From Candidatus Pseudothioglobus singularis PS1 (GTDB lineage Bacteria; Pseudomonadota; Gammaproteobacteria; PS1; Pseudothioglobaceae), in the NCBI RefSeq assembly GCF_001281385.1, contig NZ_CP006911.1, forward strand, positions 1,426,001-1,490,000: a DNA stretch of 64,000 bases, read 5' to 3'. The translations under genes were made by a program, and so were the position numbers. Shown in pieces: positions 27,677 through 36,031 of this stretch. The notes beneath the pieces were generated by a model. That model was not told where the DNA came from. It saw nothing but the letters and a program-made list of their open reading frames with translations, and ran no database searches. Within the stretch, counting starts at the first letter, position 1. The number at the start of each line of letters is the position of its first letter.

Positions 27677-28730
27677 AGTAATTCCTGATTGCATCTATAA
27701 GGATGTTATTCTCAACCGGTTCACTAACACTAATACGAATAAAATCTGATAACTTAGAGTCTTTGGGAAAGCCTTTAATCAATATCCCATTCTCTTTAAG
27801 AGCAGTATGCAGAGGATATGCATCCTCAGAATGAACAAGAATAAAATTGGTTTGTGAAGGATAGACTTTAAATTTTGAAAACAATGAAAGCTCATGAGCA
27901 AGGCGCCTTCTTTCTTCAATAATGATTTGTGCATTATTAATTATTCGTTGCTTATCCTGGAGTAAAAAATTGGCACTAGTTTGTGTCAGGGCATTAATGT
28001 TGTAAGGAAGTCTCAACTTGTTTAATTGTGCTATTGTTTCTTGATCTCCAATTAAGAGGCCCAGCCTAAGTCCAGCAAAACCAATTTTTGAAATGGTCCT
28101 TAAAACGAGTAAGTTAGGGAAATTTGAAATTTCAGATAAAAAACTTTTGTCTGAATATGCATAGTAAGCCTCATCGAGAATAACCATACTGTTAGTTGAT
28201 TTAATGATTTCAATAATAGCATCATAATCAAAGCAATTACCTGTTGGGTTATTTGGGTAAGCAATAAAAATTATCTTTGGCTTCTCTCTTTCGATAGTTG
28301 AAAGTGCATCACTTAAGTTGATATCAAAGTTAGAGTCTAATTGAACCCCAAAGTACTCTAAATTAACATACTTTGACACAAGCTCATACATCACAAAACT
28401 TGGCTCAAAGCTCATTATCAAATCATCTTTACTACATGCAAGTGCCAGAAGCTGAATCAGCTCATCTGAGCCATTCCCAAGAAGAATGCCAAATTCATCA
28501 GGTATATCCATAAGGGATCTAAGAGTATCTTTAAGTAGGCTTGGATCAGCTTCAGGATATCTATTTACCTCAGACTGCTCAATGCATTTTAAGAATTCAA
28601 CTTTCAAATCTTCAGGAACGCCAAAAGGACTCTCCATTGCATCTAACTTAATCATATCCTTTGAAACAGGCACATGATAAGCGTCGATATTTTTTATATC
28701 AGATCTTAGCCATTGTTCGATAAAGGTCAT
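27666..28730 (-). CDS. hisC: Histidinol-phosphate aminotransferase
   Basis: A 354-residue PLP enzyme converting imidazole-acetol phosphate to histidinol phosphate. LGNGSDELIQLLALA, YPNNPTGNCFD, VILDEAYYAYS and the PLP-lysine loop RTISKIGFAGLRLG are all present. Start overlaps thiD's stop by 4 bases and the end overlaps nif3. It sits outside the hisBH group; class I aminotransferases of this type may also serve other amino acids. Confidence 0.94.
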   Translation of the reverse strand: MTFIEQWLRSDIKNIDAYHVPVSKDMIKLDAMESPFGVPEDLKVEFLKCIEQSEVNRYPEADPSLLKDTLRSLMDIPDEFGILLGNGSDELIQLLALACSKDDLIMSFEPSFVMYELVSKYVNLEYFGVQLDSNFDINLSDALSTIEREKPKIIFIAYPNNPTGNCFDYDAIIEIIKSTNSMVILDEAYYAYSDKSFLSEISNFPNLLVLRTISKIGFAGLRLGLLIGDQETIAQLNKLRLPYNINALTQTSANFLLQDKQRIINNAQIIIEERRRLAHELSLFSKFKVYPSQTNFILVHSEDAYPLHTALKENGILIKGFPKDSKLSDFIRISVSEPVENNILIDAIRNYYGS

Positions 28731-29506
28731 ATTAGTTTAGATGAAGTTCTATTTGGATGAAATTGCATTTTACCAAGCTTTTTTGCGTTTAATAGACATT
28801 GATAAGTATACTGAAGTGCCTTATTGCAAGCCACATCAACATCATCACCGCTTGCAATTAACGCTGAAATTGCACTTGAAAGGGTGCAGCCTGAACCGTG
28901 AAATTTGTGTGGTAATTTATCGTAAATAAACTTTTGAATTAGCTTAGCTTCATGATAGAGGCGATGCTCAATTTCAGCCTCTGAACTGTCAGAAGTGGTT
29001 ACAAGAACCCACGGGCAGTTAAGGCTCGCGACTGCCGCCTGTTCATCTAAACCAGGAGCAAGAGCATTAAGCTCTGCTAGATTAGGTGTTAGCACCAAAC
29101 AAAGAGGGAAAAGCTCAGCTTTCATTGCCTCAATGATCTCAATGGAACTTAAATTTTCATTGCTTCCTGAAATTAAAATAGGATCAAGAACAATATTGAG
29201 TTGTTTTCTATTTTTTATCAGATTAGAAATAGCAATAATCTGACTTGATGACCCCAAAAGGCCAATTTTGACTGTATTAAAGTGAATGTCCTCATCAATT
29301 AACTTAAATTGATGCTCCAAAAGATCATTTTTTGTAACTTCTAATGATTCTACTTTTTGAGTATTTTGAGCAGTTAGTAGAGTAATGATTGGAAGCGGAG
29401 TCAGTCCAAATTGATTGATAGTCTCTATATCAGCAGCAATCCCAGCAGCACCTGATGGATCTAGGCCCGAAAGTACTAAAACTGAATCGGCTTTAGGCCT
29501 ATCCAT
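28727..29506 (-). CDS. thiD: Hydroxymethylpyrimidine/phosphomethylpyrimidine kinase
   Basis: A 259-residue ribokinase-fold enzyme phosphorylating HMP and HMP-P in thiamine synthesis. GLDPSGAAGIAADIETINQFG at the N-terminus and HGSGCTLSSAISA (anion hole) near residue 210 are the family signatures. No fused thiE. It starts 3 bases after the dsbA stop and overlaps hisC by 4 bases. Slightly divergent in the middle but all key motifs remain. Confidence 0.93.
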   Translation of the reverse strand: MDRPKADSVLVLSGLDPSGAAGIAADIETINQFGLTPLPIITLLTAQNTQKVESLEVTKNDLLEHQFKLIDEDIHFNTVKIGLLGSSSQIIAISNLIKNRKQLNIVLDPILISGSNENLSSIEIIEAMKAELFPLCLVLTPNLAELNALAPGLDEQAAVASLNCPWVLVTTSDSSEAEIEHRLYHEAKLIQKFIYDKLPHKFHGSGCTLSSAISALIASGDDVDVACNKALQYTYQCLLNAKKLGKMQFHPNRTSSKLI

Positions 29507-29509
29507 GTA

Positions 29510-30148
29510 TTATTGGGTTTCTTTTTGAATTAAATAATCGATTACTTCAAAAATTCTCTCTTCACTGCCAGCGCTTGTAGCATTAACCATATATTTTCCA
29601 TTTACAATAAATGCAGGAACTCCAGTAATACGGTATTTATATGTACTAGCTTTTGCTTTATTCACTGCAACCTTAACTGGAAATGATTCCCAAACTTTAT
29701 TTGCTTTGGCCTCATCTACTCCATTTAAAGCAAGCCATGTCACAAAGTCTTGTTGAGTCTTGAGGTTTAATTTCTGAATATGAATCGCATTGAACAATGC
29801 TGAGTGTAATCGGTCAAGTTCACCCAATTCCTCTAAAACATAATAAAAAGTAGAGCCATACTCCCACCCAGGGAAAACAGCGGGCTGCAGAACCAATTGA
29901 GCTGAACTATCCATAGTCTGCATCCATTCTTCAAGCATAGGATGAACAGAGAAACAATGAGGACAAAAATACCAAAACAACTCTCTAACCTCAACCTGAT
30001 CTCCAGTTTGAGTTTCAACAGGTTTATCTAGAACAACATAATTCTTTCCTGCAACAAACTCAGCCTGAGTAGTGTTAGTAAAAAAAACAAAAACTGATAG
30101 AACAATTAGTGAGGTTAGTGCTGTTATTTTTTTCATGTTATTGGTCAT
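29510..30148 (-). CDS. dsbA: Thiol:disulfide interchange protein DsbA
   Basis: A 212-residue periplasmic oxidase that introduces disulfides into exported proteins. A signal peptide (about residues 1-29, ending TTQA) precedes EFVAGKNYVVL. The active site is CPHC in WYFCPHCFSVHP, and the cis-proline loop is GVPAFIVNGKY. An alternative ATG lies 4 codons in; neither has a clear ribosome site. First gene of a five-gene minus-strand operon. dsbB is not in the window. Confidence 0.94.
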   Translation of the reverse strand: MTNNMKKITALTSLIVLSVFVFFTNTTQAEFVAGKNYVVLDKPVETQTGDQVEVRELFWYFCPHCFSVHPMLEEWMQTMDSSAQLVLQPAVFPGWEYGSTFYYVLEELGELDRLHSALFNAIHIQKLNLKTQQDFVTWLALNGVDEAKANKVWESFPVKVAVNKAKASTYKYRITGVPAFIVNGKYMVNATSAGSEERIFEVIDYLIQKETQ

Positions 30149-30241
30149 TTTAATTTTAAAAATAAATTATAGATAAATTCGGCTTATAACACTCATTATT
30201 TATATGAATAATTATCTTTCATATATCGAATTTAAACAAGA

Positions 30242-30736
30242 TTAATTATATAGTTTATCAATATTATACTTGTGCAAATCAAAATCCTGATTACTCTGAA
30301 AATCTTTCCAAAGACTTGAATAAAGAACTTTTTTTTCTGGATGTACTCCTTCAGGATTTAGTTCAAAAAGTGGCGCCAAGACAAATGCATACTTGAGAAT
30401 GTCCTTTCGAGGTATATTTAATTTTTCATCAATTAAGTCGTCGTACAAAACAAGATCAAGGTCAATAATCCGCGAAGAAAATTTTGGGAGCTCTCGATTC
30501 CTTCCAAGCGAGTCTTCAATTTTATGCAAAAAATTGATCACTTCAGAAGCACTTTTATGGGTTTCAACATTGACCCCAACATTATAAAAATCACTACCCT
30601 CAAAACCCTCAGAAGGGCTCTCAAAAATTGAAGAAATAGTAATTTTATTAAAGAAAGGTTGAAGCTGATCTAGTGCTAAACGAATATTTTTTCGTCTATC
30701 TTGGTTTGATCCAATATTAAGGTGTAGCAGACTCAT
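30242..30736 (-). CDS. folK: 2-amino-4-hydroxy-6-hydroxymethyldihydropteridine pyrophosphokinase
   Basis: A 164-residue enzyme transferring pyrophosphate to 6-hydroxymethyl-dihydropterin in folate synthesis. LNIGSNQDRRKNIRLAL, the GSDFYNVGV segment, and RIIDLDLVLYDD with metal-binding aspartates are diagnostic. It starts within the folB stop (TAATG), a typical folB-folK coupling. Confidence 0.93.
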   Translation of the reverse strand: MSLLHLNIGSNQDRRKNIRLALDQLQPFFNKITISSIFESPSEGFEGSDFYNVGVNVETHKSASEVINFLHKIEDSLGRNRELPKFSSRIIDLDLVLYDDLIDEKLNIPRKDILKYAFVLAPLFELNPEGVHPEKKVLYSSLWKDFQSNQDFDLHKYNIDKLYN

Positions 30737-31089
30737 TAACTCTTTGACCTCTCAATAATTACTCCCACTCCCTCAGCGCCCGTAATTGCTTCACCTTTAT
30801 TAAGCTTTAATTTGACCCAGTGAACATTAAACTCATTTAGAATAATTTGACAGATTCTCTCAGCCAAGGTTTCTACAAGTTCAAACTTTGACTCACGAAC
30901 AAAACTGGCCACACGCTTACAAACATTTTTATAGTTAAGAGCCTGATCGATATGATCAGTTTCTGCTGCCGCAGCTATATCAGATGACATCTCTATATCT
31001 AGAACAATATCTTGACGAATTTTCTTTTCCCAGTCATAAATACCTATTACCGTATCAACTTTAAGCCCTTGCACAAAAACAATATCCAT
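30736..31089 (-). CDS. folB: Dihydroneopterin aldolase
   Basis: A 117-residue enzyme forming 6-hydroxymethyl-dihydropterin from dihydroneopterin. VQGLKVDTVIGIYDWE with the active-site residues, DQALNYKNVCK, LVETLAERI with the conserved Glu, and KLNKGEAITGAEGVGV with the catalytic Lys are intact. It is divergent from plsY, an arrangement common in gammaproteobacteria, and coupled to folK. Confidence 0.95.
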   Translation of the reverse strand: MDIVFVQGLKVDTVIGIYDWEKKIRQDIVLDIEMSSDIAAAAETDHIDQALNYKNVCKRVASFVRESKFELVETLAERICQIILNEFNVHWVKLKLNKGEAITGAEGVGVIIERSKS

Positions 31090-31167
31090 AATTTTTATAT
31101 AAATTGATTAAAAACTCTTATGATACCTTTGTGATATCCACTAATAACCACAATAAATTCCTTTCAT

Positions 31168-31176
31168 TGATATAAT
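31168..31176 (+). promoter_or_regulatory. Extended -10 promoter for plsY
   Basis: TGATATAAT is a perfect extended -10 element (TG-n-TATAAT) in the 134-base divergent gap, 47 bases before the plsY start. No good -35 element is seen. Confidence 0.5.
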
Positions 31177-31223
31177 TCGCGGGTAATTAAAAATTTCACT
31201 TTAAGAAGTGACAGGAGAATTTA

Positions 31224-31805
31224 TTGTTATATTTTTTAATTGGTAGTTACTTACTTGGATCAATCTCAAGTGCCATAATTATATGTAAGATTTGCAATCT
31301 ACCCGACCCAAGAACCCAAGGATCTGGTAATCCAGGAGCTACAAACGTTCTGCGAATTGGTGGTAAAAAAGTTGCGGCTTTTGTTCTAATTTTTGATGGC
31401 CTTAAAGGCGCAATTCCAGTCATGCTTGCTCATTATTTTGGACTAAACCTATTTGAATTAACAATTATTCTTCTTAGCGCTTTCCTTGGACATGTTTTCC
31501 CAATTTATTATGGATTTAAAGGTGGCAAGGGTGTTGCAACATACCTTGGAGGACTGATAGGGTTGAGTTTTTTTGTAGGACTAACATTTTCGATTATATG
31601 GCTCATCGTTGCTAAAGTAATGAAAGTATCATCCATTGCAGCCTTAACTGCAACGCTTCTCTCTCCAATTTATTTTTATTTCATAACCACTCATGATGTG
31701 AGAGCAACTATGGTTATTTTTCTAATCAATCTTTTTATCTACTTTACTCATCGTGAAAATATTAGAAGAATTATGAATGGTGAAGAGGGTGTAATTGGCT
31801 CCTAG
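31224..31805 (+). CDS. plsY: Acyl-phosphate:glycerol-3-phosphate acyltransferase PlsY
   Basis: A 193-residue inner-membrane enzyme acylating sn-glycerol-3-phosphate with acyl-phosphate. Family motifs: GSGNPGATNVLR (motif 1), and FPIYYGFKGGKGVATYLGG. About five hydrophobic segments. Translation starts at TTG, supported by AGGAG at 31213-31217; the first residues LYFLIGSYLLGSISSA are family-typical. Its stop overlaps the convergent lipocalin gene's stop by 4 bases (CTAG). Confidence 0.95.
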   Translation: MLYFLIGSYLLGSISSAIIICKICNLPDPRTQGSGNPGATNVLRIGGKKVAAFVLIFDGLKGAIPVMLAHYFGLNLFELTIILLSAFLGHVFPIYYGFKGGKGVATYLGGLIGLSFFVGLTFSIIWLIVAKVMKVSSIAALTATLLSPIYFYFITTHDVRATMVIFLINLFIYFTHRENIRRIMNGEEGVIGS

Positions 31806-32347
31806 TTAATAGAATGAGTAGATTTTCGCAAAGCATCTAGATCGTATCCAAGGTTGCCTACCAGTGTCACTAAGTTTAAGTAATCCTCTTGAGAAATCGT
31901 TGGCGTTCGAGCCATAATCCATACATAATCACGATTGTTGCGTCCAATAATGGTTTGTTGGTAGTCATAATCTAAATACACAATTCTATAATCCGCCCTT
32001 ATTGGCCAGATAAACTGCATACCCCAAATCGCATTAGTGCTTTTATCTTCAACAAACCCACGAGGTCGATATATTTTTTCGGGACCGTTCAAACTACCTT
32101 TATTGAAAGTAAATGTCGTTGCAATACTCCCATCACTAGACATTTGATAGGTTTCAACGGGATTGAATGCATCCTTTTCAAGAAAAGTCGGTATAGTTGC
32201 AATAACATACCAGCCCCCCATGAACCGTTCTAGATCAACATAGTCCACCACAGGCATTGGTTTAAGAGAGTCGTCATCTAATATTGGGCTACTAGAAAAA
32301 ACATTTAAACTAATAGAGATAAAAAAAATTAGGAGTAGTTTTTTCAT
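31802..32347 (-). CDS. Lipocalin family protein (Blc-like)
   Basis: A 181-residue exported beta-barrel protein with a signal peptide (residues 1-17 or so). Lipocalin signature FMGGWYVIATIPT near residue 43, VETYQMSSDGSIATTFTF, and the terminal YVWIMARTP strand match bacterial Blc. Blc proteins bind lysophospholipids/fatty acids at the envelope. No lipobox cysteine is seen, so it is probably soluble periplasmic rather than a lipoprotein, unlike E. coli Blc. A perfect 14-bp palindrome lies upstream. Confidence 0.88.
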   Translation of the reverse strand: MKKLLLIFFISISLNVFSSSPILDDDSLKPMPVVDYVDLERFMGGWYVIATIPTFLEKDAFNPVETYQMSSDGSIATTFTFNKGSLNGPEKIYRPRGFVEDKSTNAIWGMQFIWPIRADYRIVYLDYDYQQTIIGRNNRDYVWIMARTPTISQEDYLNLVTLVGNLGYDLDALRKSTHSIN

Positions 32348-32381
32348 AAAGAGTATTTCATAATGAGTAAATTTTGATTCT

Positions 32382-32395
32382 ACTTGATATCAAGT
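32382..32395. promoter_or_regulatory. Perfect palindrome upstream of the lipocalin gene
   Basis: ACTTGATATCAAGT is a perfect 14-bp inverted repeat 35 bases upstream of the lipocalin ATG, overlapping where a promoter (TAGAAT on the minus strand) could lie. It has no T-run on the minus strand, so it looks more like an operator than a terminator for the preceding exporter gene. Confidence 0.35.
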
Positions 32396-32447
32396 TTTTA
32401 ATGACTATTTTTAGTTACATACCTGATAAACATTTTTTTTTATTAGG

Positions 32448-34241
32448 CTAAGTCTGATCTTGCTTGTTGACTTGTATTTGCCAAAGTCTTGCATATTGGC
32501 CATTAAGATCTAGCAACTGTTGATGCATGCCTTGTTCAACAATAGTTCCATTACCAAGGACAATAATTTGATCGGCGTCCACAATGGTAGAAAGGCGATG
32601 AGCAATCACCAATGTTGTGTGATTATGTGCCAAACTTGCTAAAGCCTTTTGAACCATTTTCTCTGAATAAGAATCAAGTGCTGAGGTTGCCTCATCAAAA
32701 ATCAATATCGATGGATTTTTTAACAGCACTCGAGCAATTGCTAGACGCTGCTTTTCTCCGCCTGAGAGCTTTAAACCTCTCTCGCCAACCAGAGTGTCGT
32801 AGCCTTGTGGCAAGGAGTCAATAAAGCTATCAATAAAACTGAGTTTTGCTGCCTCCTTAACTTCAGCTTCAGTTGCACCTGCACGGCCGTAAGCAATATT
32901 GTAATAAATGCTTTCATTAAACATTACAGGGTCTTGAGGTACGACACCTATTGACGCGCGGACTGAATCTTGGGTGTATTGTTTAATGTCCTGTTGGTCA
33001 ATATGTATTTCACCACTAGAAATATCGTAAAAACGAAAGAGTAGCTTAGCAAGTGTTGACTTGCCAGCACCAGAAGGGCCAACAATTGCTACTTTTTGGC
33101 CTGGTTTAAGAACAAAATTAATATTACTTAAAACCTCATTTTTACCTGCGTAAGCAAAAGAGACATTATCAAATTTAACCTCACCTTGAGTGACTTTAAG
33201 CTCAGATGCATTAGCAATATCAGTGACTTTAGAGGTGCGATCCAATAGGTCAAACATATTATTCATATCAATGAAATTATGTTTAATTTGACGGTAAATA
33301 ATACCCAAGCCACCTAGTGGAATAAAGAGCTGTAAGAGGAGTGCTTGAATCATAATAAGGTCACCCAAACTAAGGCTATTATCAACTACACCTTGTGCTG
33401 CCATAATCAAAACAATGGTCACACCAATAGCAATTACCGCTCCTTGAACAAAATTAAGCGCCGTCATCGAGGTAAAACTTTTGGTCGCAAGTTCTTCCCA
33501 GCGCTGCATGGTCTCACCGTAACGATCGACTTCAAATTTTTCTTGATTGAAGTATTTGACAGTTTCGTAATTAATCAAACTATCAACAGCATTGGTATTG
33601 GCTTCGGATTGCATATCATTCATTTGATAGCGATACTTCATTCGCCAAGTCGTAATAGCCATTGTTAACGCAACATAAAACAATACTGTCAATAAAGAGA
33701 CACCAGCAAAAAGTAGGTCGTAATTTAGCCACATAATACCAATTACTAGGCATATCTCAAACAAAGAAGGCAGAATGTTAAAGACAAAAATGGAGAGTAA
33801 GGTTGAGACACTTAGAGTTCCCCGATCAATATCACGGGTTATACCGCCAATGCGTCGATCCAAATGAAAGGATAAATCCAAAGTATGTAAATGCCTGAAT
33901 ACGCCAAGTGCAATTAAATTCATTGCGTGATAACGAACTTTGGCAAAAATGGCATCACGAAGCTCATTAAATAGAGAACTTGCTAGTCTTAAAAGGCCAT
34001 AAGCTAGCAACATGCCAAGTGGCAATACCAATATTATATTCGTCTGATCTAGGCTATCAACGATTTCTTTTAGTGCAAGTGGAACTGCGACATTAGCCAA
34101 TTTCGCCAACATTAAAAAACTAACAGCCCAAATAACACGGGCTCGCATTTTAAGTAAATACGGCAATAGCTTTTTTAAAACCTTTATATCTCTAGTTTTA
34201 AAATCATATGCCTTAGTTTGGTTACTGCTTGAATTCATCAA
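32448..34241 (-). CDS. Atm1/HMT1-type ABC exporter
   Basis: A 597-residue half-transporter: membrane domain about residues 35-320, ATPase about 345-597. Walker A GPSGAGKST, signature LSGGEKQR, Walker B LIFDEATSALD and IIAHRLST are intact. The N-terminal half (KLANVAVPLALKEIVDSLD, VRYHAMNLIALGVFRHLHTLDLSFHLDR.. region with the RxIGGITRDIDRG segment) is that of the Atm1/heavy-metal tolerance group, which exports glutathione-linked compounds. It is distinct from the MsbA-like exporter at 11-13 kb. Clear family; cargo inferred. Confidence 0.88.
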   Translation of the reverse strand: MMNSSSNQTKAYDFKTRDIKVLKKLLPYLLKMRARVIWAVSFLMLAKLANVAVPLALKEIVDSLDQTNIILVLPLGMLLAYGLLRLASSLFNELRDAIFAKVRYHAMNLIALGVFRHLHTLDLSFHLDRRIGGITRDIDRGTLSVSTLLSIFVFNILPSLFEICLVIGIMWLNYDLLFAGVSLLTVLFYVALTMAITTWRMKYRYQMNDMQSEANTNAVDSLINYETVKYFNQEKFEVDRYGETMQRWEELATKSFTSMTALNFVQGAVIAIGVTIVLIMAAQGVVDNSLSLGDLIMIQALLLQLFIPLGGLGIIYRQIKHNFIDMNNMFDLLDRTSKVTDIANASELKVTQGEVKFDNVSFAYAGKNEVLSNINFVLKPGQKVAIVGPSGAGKSTLAKLLFRFYDISSGEIHIDQQDIKQYTQDSVRASIGVVPQDPVMFNESIYYNIAYGRAGATEAEVKEAAKLSFIDSFIDSLPQGYDTLVGERGLKLSGGEKQRLAIARVLLKNPSILIFDEATSALDSYSEKMVQKALASLAHNHTTLVIAHRLSTIVDADQIIVLGNGTIVEQGMHQQLLDLNGQYARLWQIQVNKQDQT

Positions 34242-34276
34242 AGATGAATAATACTTTATTACTTTGTTACTTAGTT

Positions 34277-34561
34277 TTAAATATAGTAATTCACTATTCC
34301 ATATGTATATAACCCAGTAAAAATTATATTAATCCATTTCAATTGTTTTTCAGTATGAAGCCAGGCACAGTAAACCCAGATTAAACAAAATGGAAGTCCA
34401 ATAAACATCGTGTAAGGATACAAGTCATTGATAATGGCAATTGTACTTAGGATGCCGAGGAATAGTGCGAACCACTTCAACTGTTGTTCATATTTAGCAA
34501 ATCGCATCAAAGAAATTCCTAGAAAAAATAGGATTATATGCCAACTTGGACTAAAGTCCAA
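34277..34561 (-). CDS. Small hypothetical membrane protein
   Basis: A 94-residue protein that I cannot name. It has three or four hydrophobic stretches (about residues 6-20, 29-46, 50-69 and 73-92) with KYEQQLKW and HTEKQLKW repeated before segments, hinting at an internal duplication. It lies 23 bases after the CIA30-like gene and 35 bases before the Atm1-type exporter on the same strand, so co-transcription is likely. Coding is supported by position and composition, not by a recognised family. Confidence 0.6.
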   Translation of the reverse strand: MDFSPSWHIILFFLGISLMRFAKYEQQLKWFALFLGILSTIAIINDLYPYTMFIGLPFCLIWVYCAWLHTEKQLKWINIIFTGLYTYGIVNYYI

Positions 34562-34584
34562 ATTTTGCTTTTTTCATTTATTCT

Positions 34585-35172
34585 CTAGTAGTAAAACTCT
34601 ATTGTTGAGACTGAAACATCAGATGTGAAATTACGGCCATAAGCAGCAATAGCAAAGCTTCTTATATTTTTAGCATCTAACTTCGAAGAATTGTAACGCT
34701 TGCGTTCAAATTTATTAAAAGGCAAGTCAATCATTTTCCAATTAGGATCAGCTTGGAAGGTTGCAGAATAAAAGTCTCCATAATAAGCCATATCATTTGT
34801 TAATATATGGATATCGTAAGTTTCACCATTGCCTCTTACATTGAGACGAACTCCCTGAAGATTTTTGCCATCTTTTTCAGAATTTGCAAATGAAATTCCT
34901 GTGCGTAATTGAATAACGCCGCCATAATTCCTTGTACTTACATTGCCTGTAAGTCTTGCATAAAAGATTTCTCCATCTTGCTCAAGAGTAACTTTACCAA
35001 CAGAAACACCGCCCATCACTTGATCACTAATGTATTGCCAGTACTTTCCACTATCTGAATTAAATGGATATGAGAGGTCTTCAACAGCAATCGCTTTTGA
35101 ATTAAAAGTAAAAATAACTATTAAGAATAAAAAATAACTTATTTTTGAAATTTTTAAAGAATTTTTAAACAT
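34585..35172 (-). CDS. CIA30 family protein, exported
   Basis: A 195-residue protein with an N-terminal signal/hydrophobic segment (about residues 8-28, ending NSKAIAVE). The mature part matches the CIA30 galactose-binding-like fold: YWQYISDQVMGGVSVGK, the GGVIQLRT strand, and SFAIAAYGRNF near the C-terminus. In mitochondria this domain aids complex I assembly; in bacteria its role is unknown. An exported location argues against a complex I chaperone role here. It leads the small-membrane-protein/Atm1 exporter group. Confidence 0.82.
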   Translation of the reverse strand: MFKNSLKISKISYFLFLIVIFTFNSKAIAVEDLSYPFNSDSGKYWQYISDQVMGGVSVGKVTLEQDGEIFYARLTGNVSTRNYGGVIQLRTGISFANSEKDGKNLQGVRLNVRGNGETYDIHILTNDMAYYGDFYSATFQADPNWKMIDLPFNKFERKRYNSSKLDAKNIRSFAIAAYGRNFTSDVSVSTIEFYY

Positions 35173-35263
35173 ATAAGATAATAGTTAGATTATTGCTTTT
35201 ATTACAAACGCATTACGAACTTTTGTGGATATCTTATGAGGAATGGGTTTGCGAGGTGCTATA

Positions 35264-36025
35264 TTACTCTGTTTTAATACTTACACCACGATTAAGCATT
35301 AAATTTGCAGCGAAAGCTAATACAATTATCATAACTCCAGGGATCAAAAAAGCCTTCCATAGCTCTACAGAACTTACACCTAAAAAACCTAATCTGAAAG
35401 AATCCATCATATAGAAGATGGGATTAAATGCTGACAAGCTCTGCCAGAAACTAGGCAAAATATCGATACTATAGAACATTCCACTGAGATAAGTCAGTGG
35501 CAGTAAAACAAAGTTTGGAATGATAGAAATATCGTCAAAAGTCTTCGCATAAACTGCATTGATAAAGCCGGCCAATGCAAACATTATTGATGTTAAAAAG
35601 AAAGTAACTGCAATTATTAAAAAGCTATGAATTTGAATTTCAACAAAAAAAGAAATTGTGAATGTTACAGCTGCGCCAACACAAAGCCCTCTAGAGATAC
35701 CGCCACTTACAAAGCCTAACAATATTACCCAATTTGGTGTGGTTGATACAAGCAATTCTTCAAAGCTATTATTGTATTTTGTCATAAAGAATGAGGACAC
35801 TGTATTTGCATATGACTGCATGATTACTGTCATCAAGATGATTCCAGGAACGATGAAGTCAAGATAATCAATCCCTCGCATCTGACCAATTCTGGATCCC
35901 ATCAGTCCACCAAAAATTAGAAGGTATAGTGAGGTTGTTATAACTGGTGGCACTATTGTTTGAACCCAGATTCTAGAAAACCTCAGTATCTCTTTGATAA
36001 CAATAGTTTTAAATGCGATCCACAT
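35264..36025 (-). CDS. ABC-2 type transporter permease (YadH-like)
   Basis: A 253-residue inner-membrane protein with six hydrophobic segments and the ABC-2 signature near residues 175-215 (LPLTYLSGMFYSIDILP, then FNPIFYMMDSFRLG). It is the partner of the ATPase encoded 6 bases upstream. E. coli YadGH is the closest familiar pair; substrate is unknown, with drug or polysaccharide export suggested for the family. Confidence 0.9.
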   Translation of the reverse strand: MWIAFKTIVIKEILRFSRIWVQTIVPPVITTSLYLLIFGGLMGSRIGQMRGIDYLDFIVPGIILMTVIMQSYANTVSSFFMTKYNNSFEELLVSTTPNWVILLGFVSGGISRGLCVGAAVTFTISFFVEIQIHSFLIIAVTFFLTSIMFALAGFINAVYAKTFDDISIIPNFVLLPLTYLSGMFYSIDILPSFWQSLSAFNPIFYMMDSFRLGFLGVSSVELWKAFLIPGVMIIVLAFAANLMLNRGVSIKTE

Positions 36026-36031
36026 AAATAT

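Noticed and set aside
31802-31805. Tail-to-tail stop overlap (CTAG) of plsY and the lipocalin gene as a special signal
   Set aside because: Four-base convergent overlaps at CTAG or TTAA occur often in compact genomes; nothing further supports a regulatory role.
33345-33668. 107-codon ORF on the plus strand
   Set aside because: Antisense to the membrane domain of the Atm1-type exporter; low-complexity translation and no ribosome site considered convincing.
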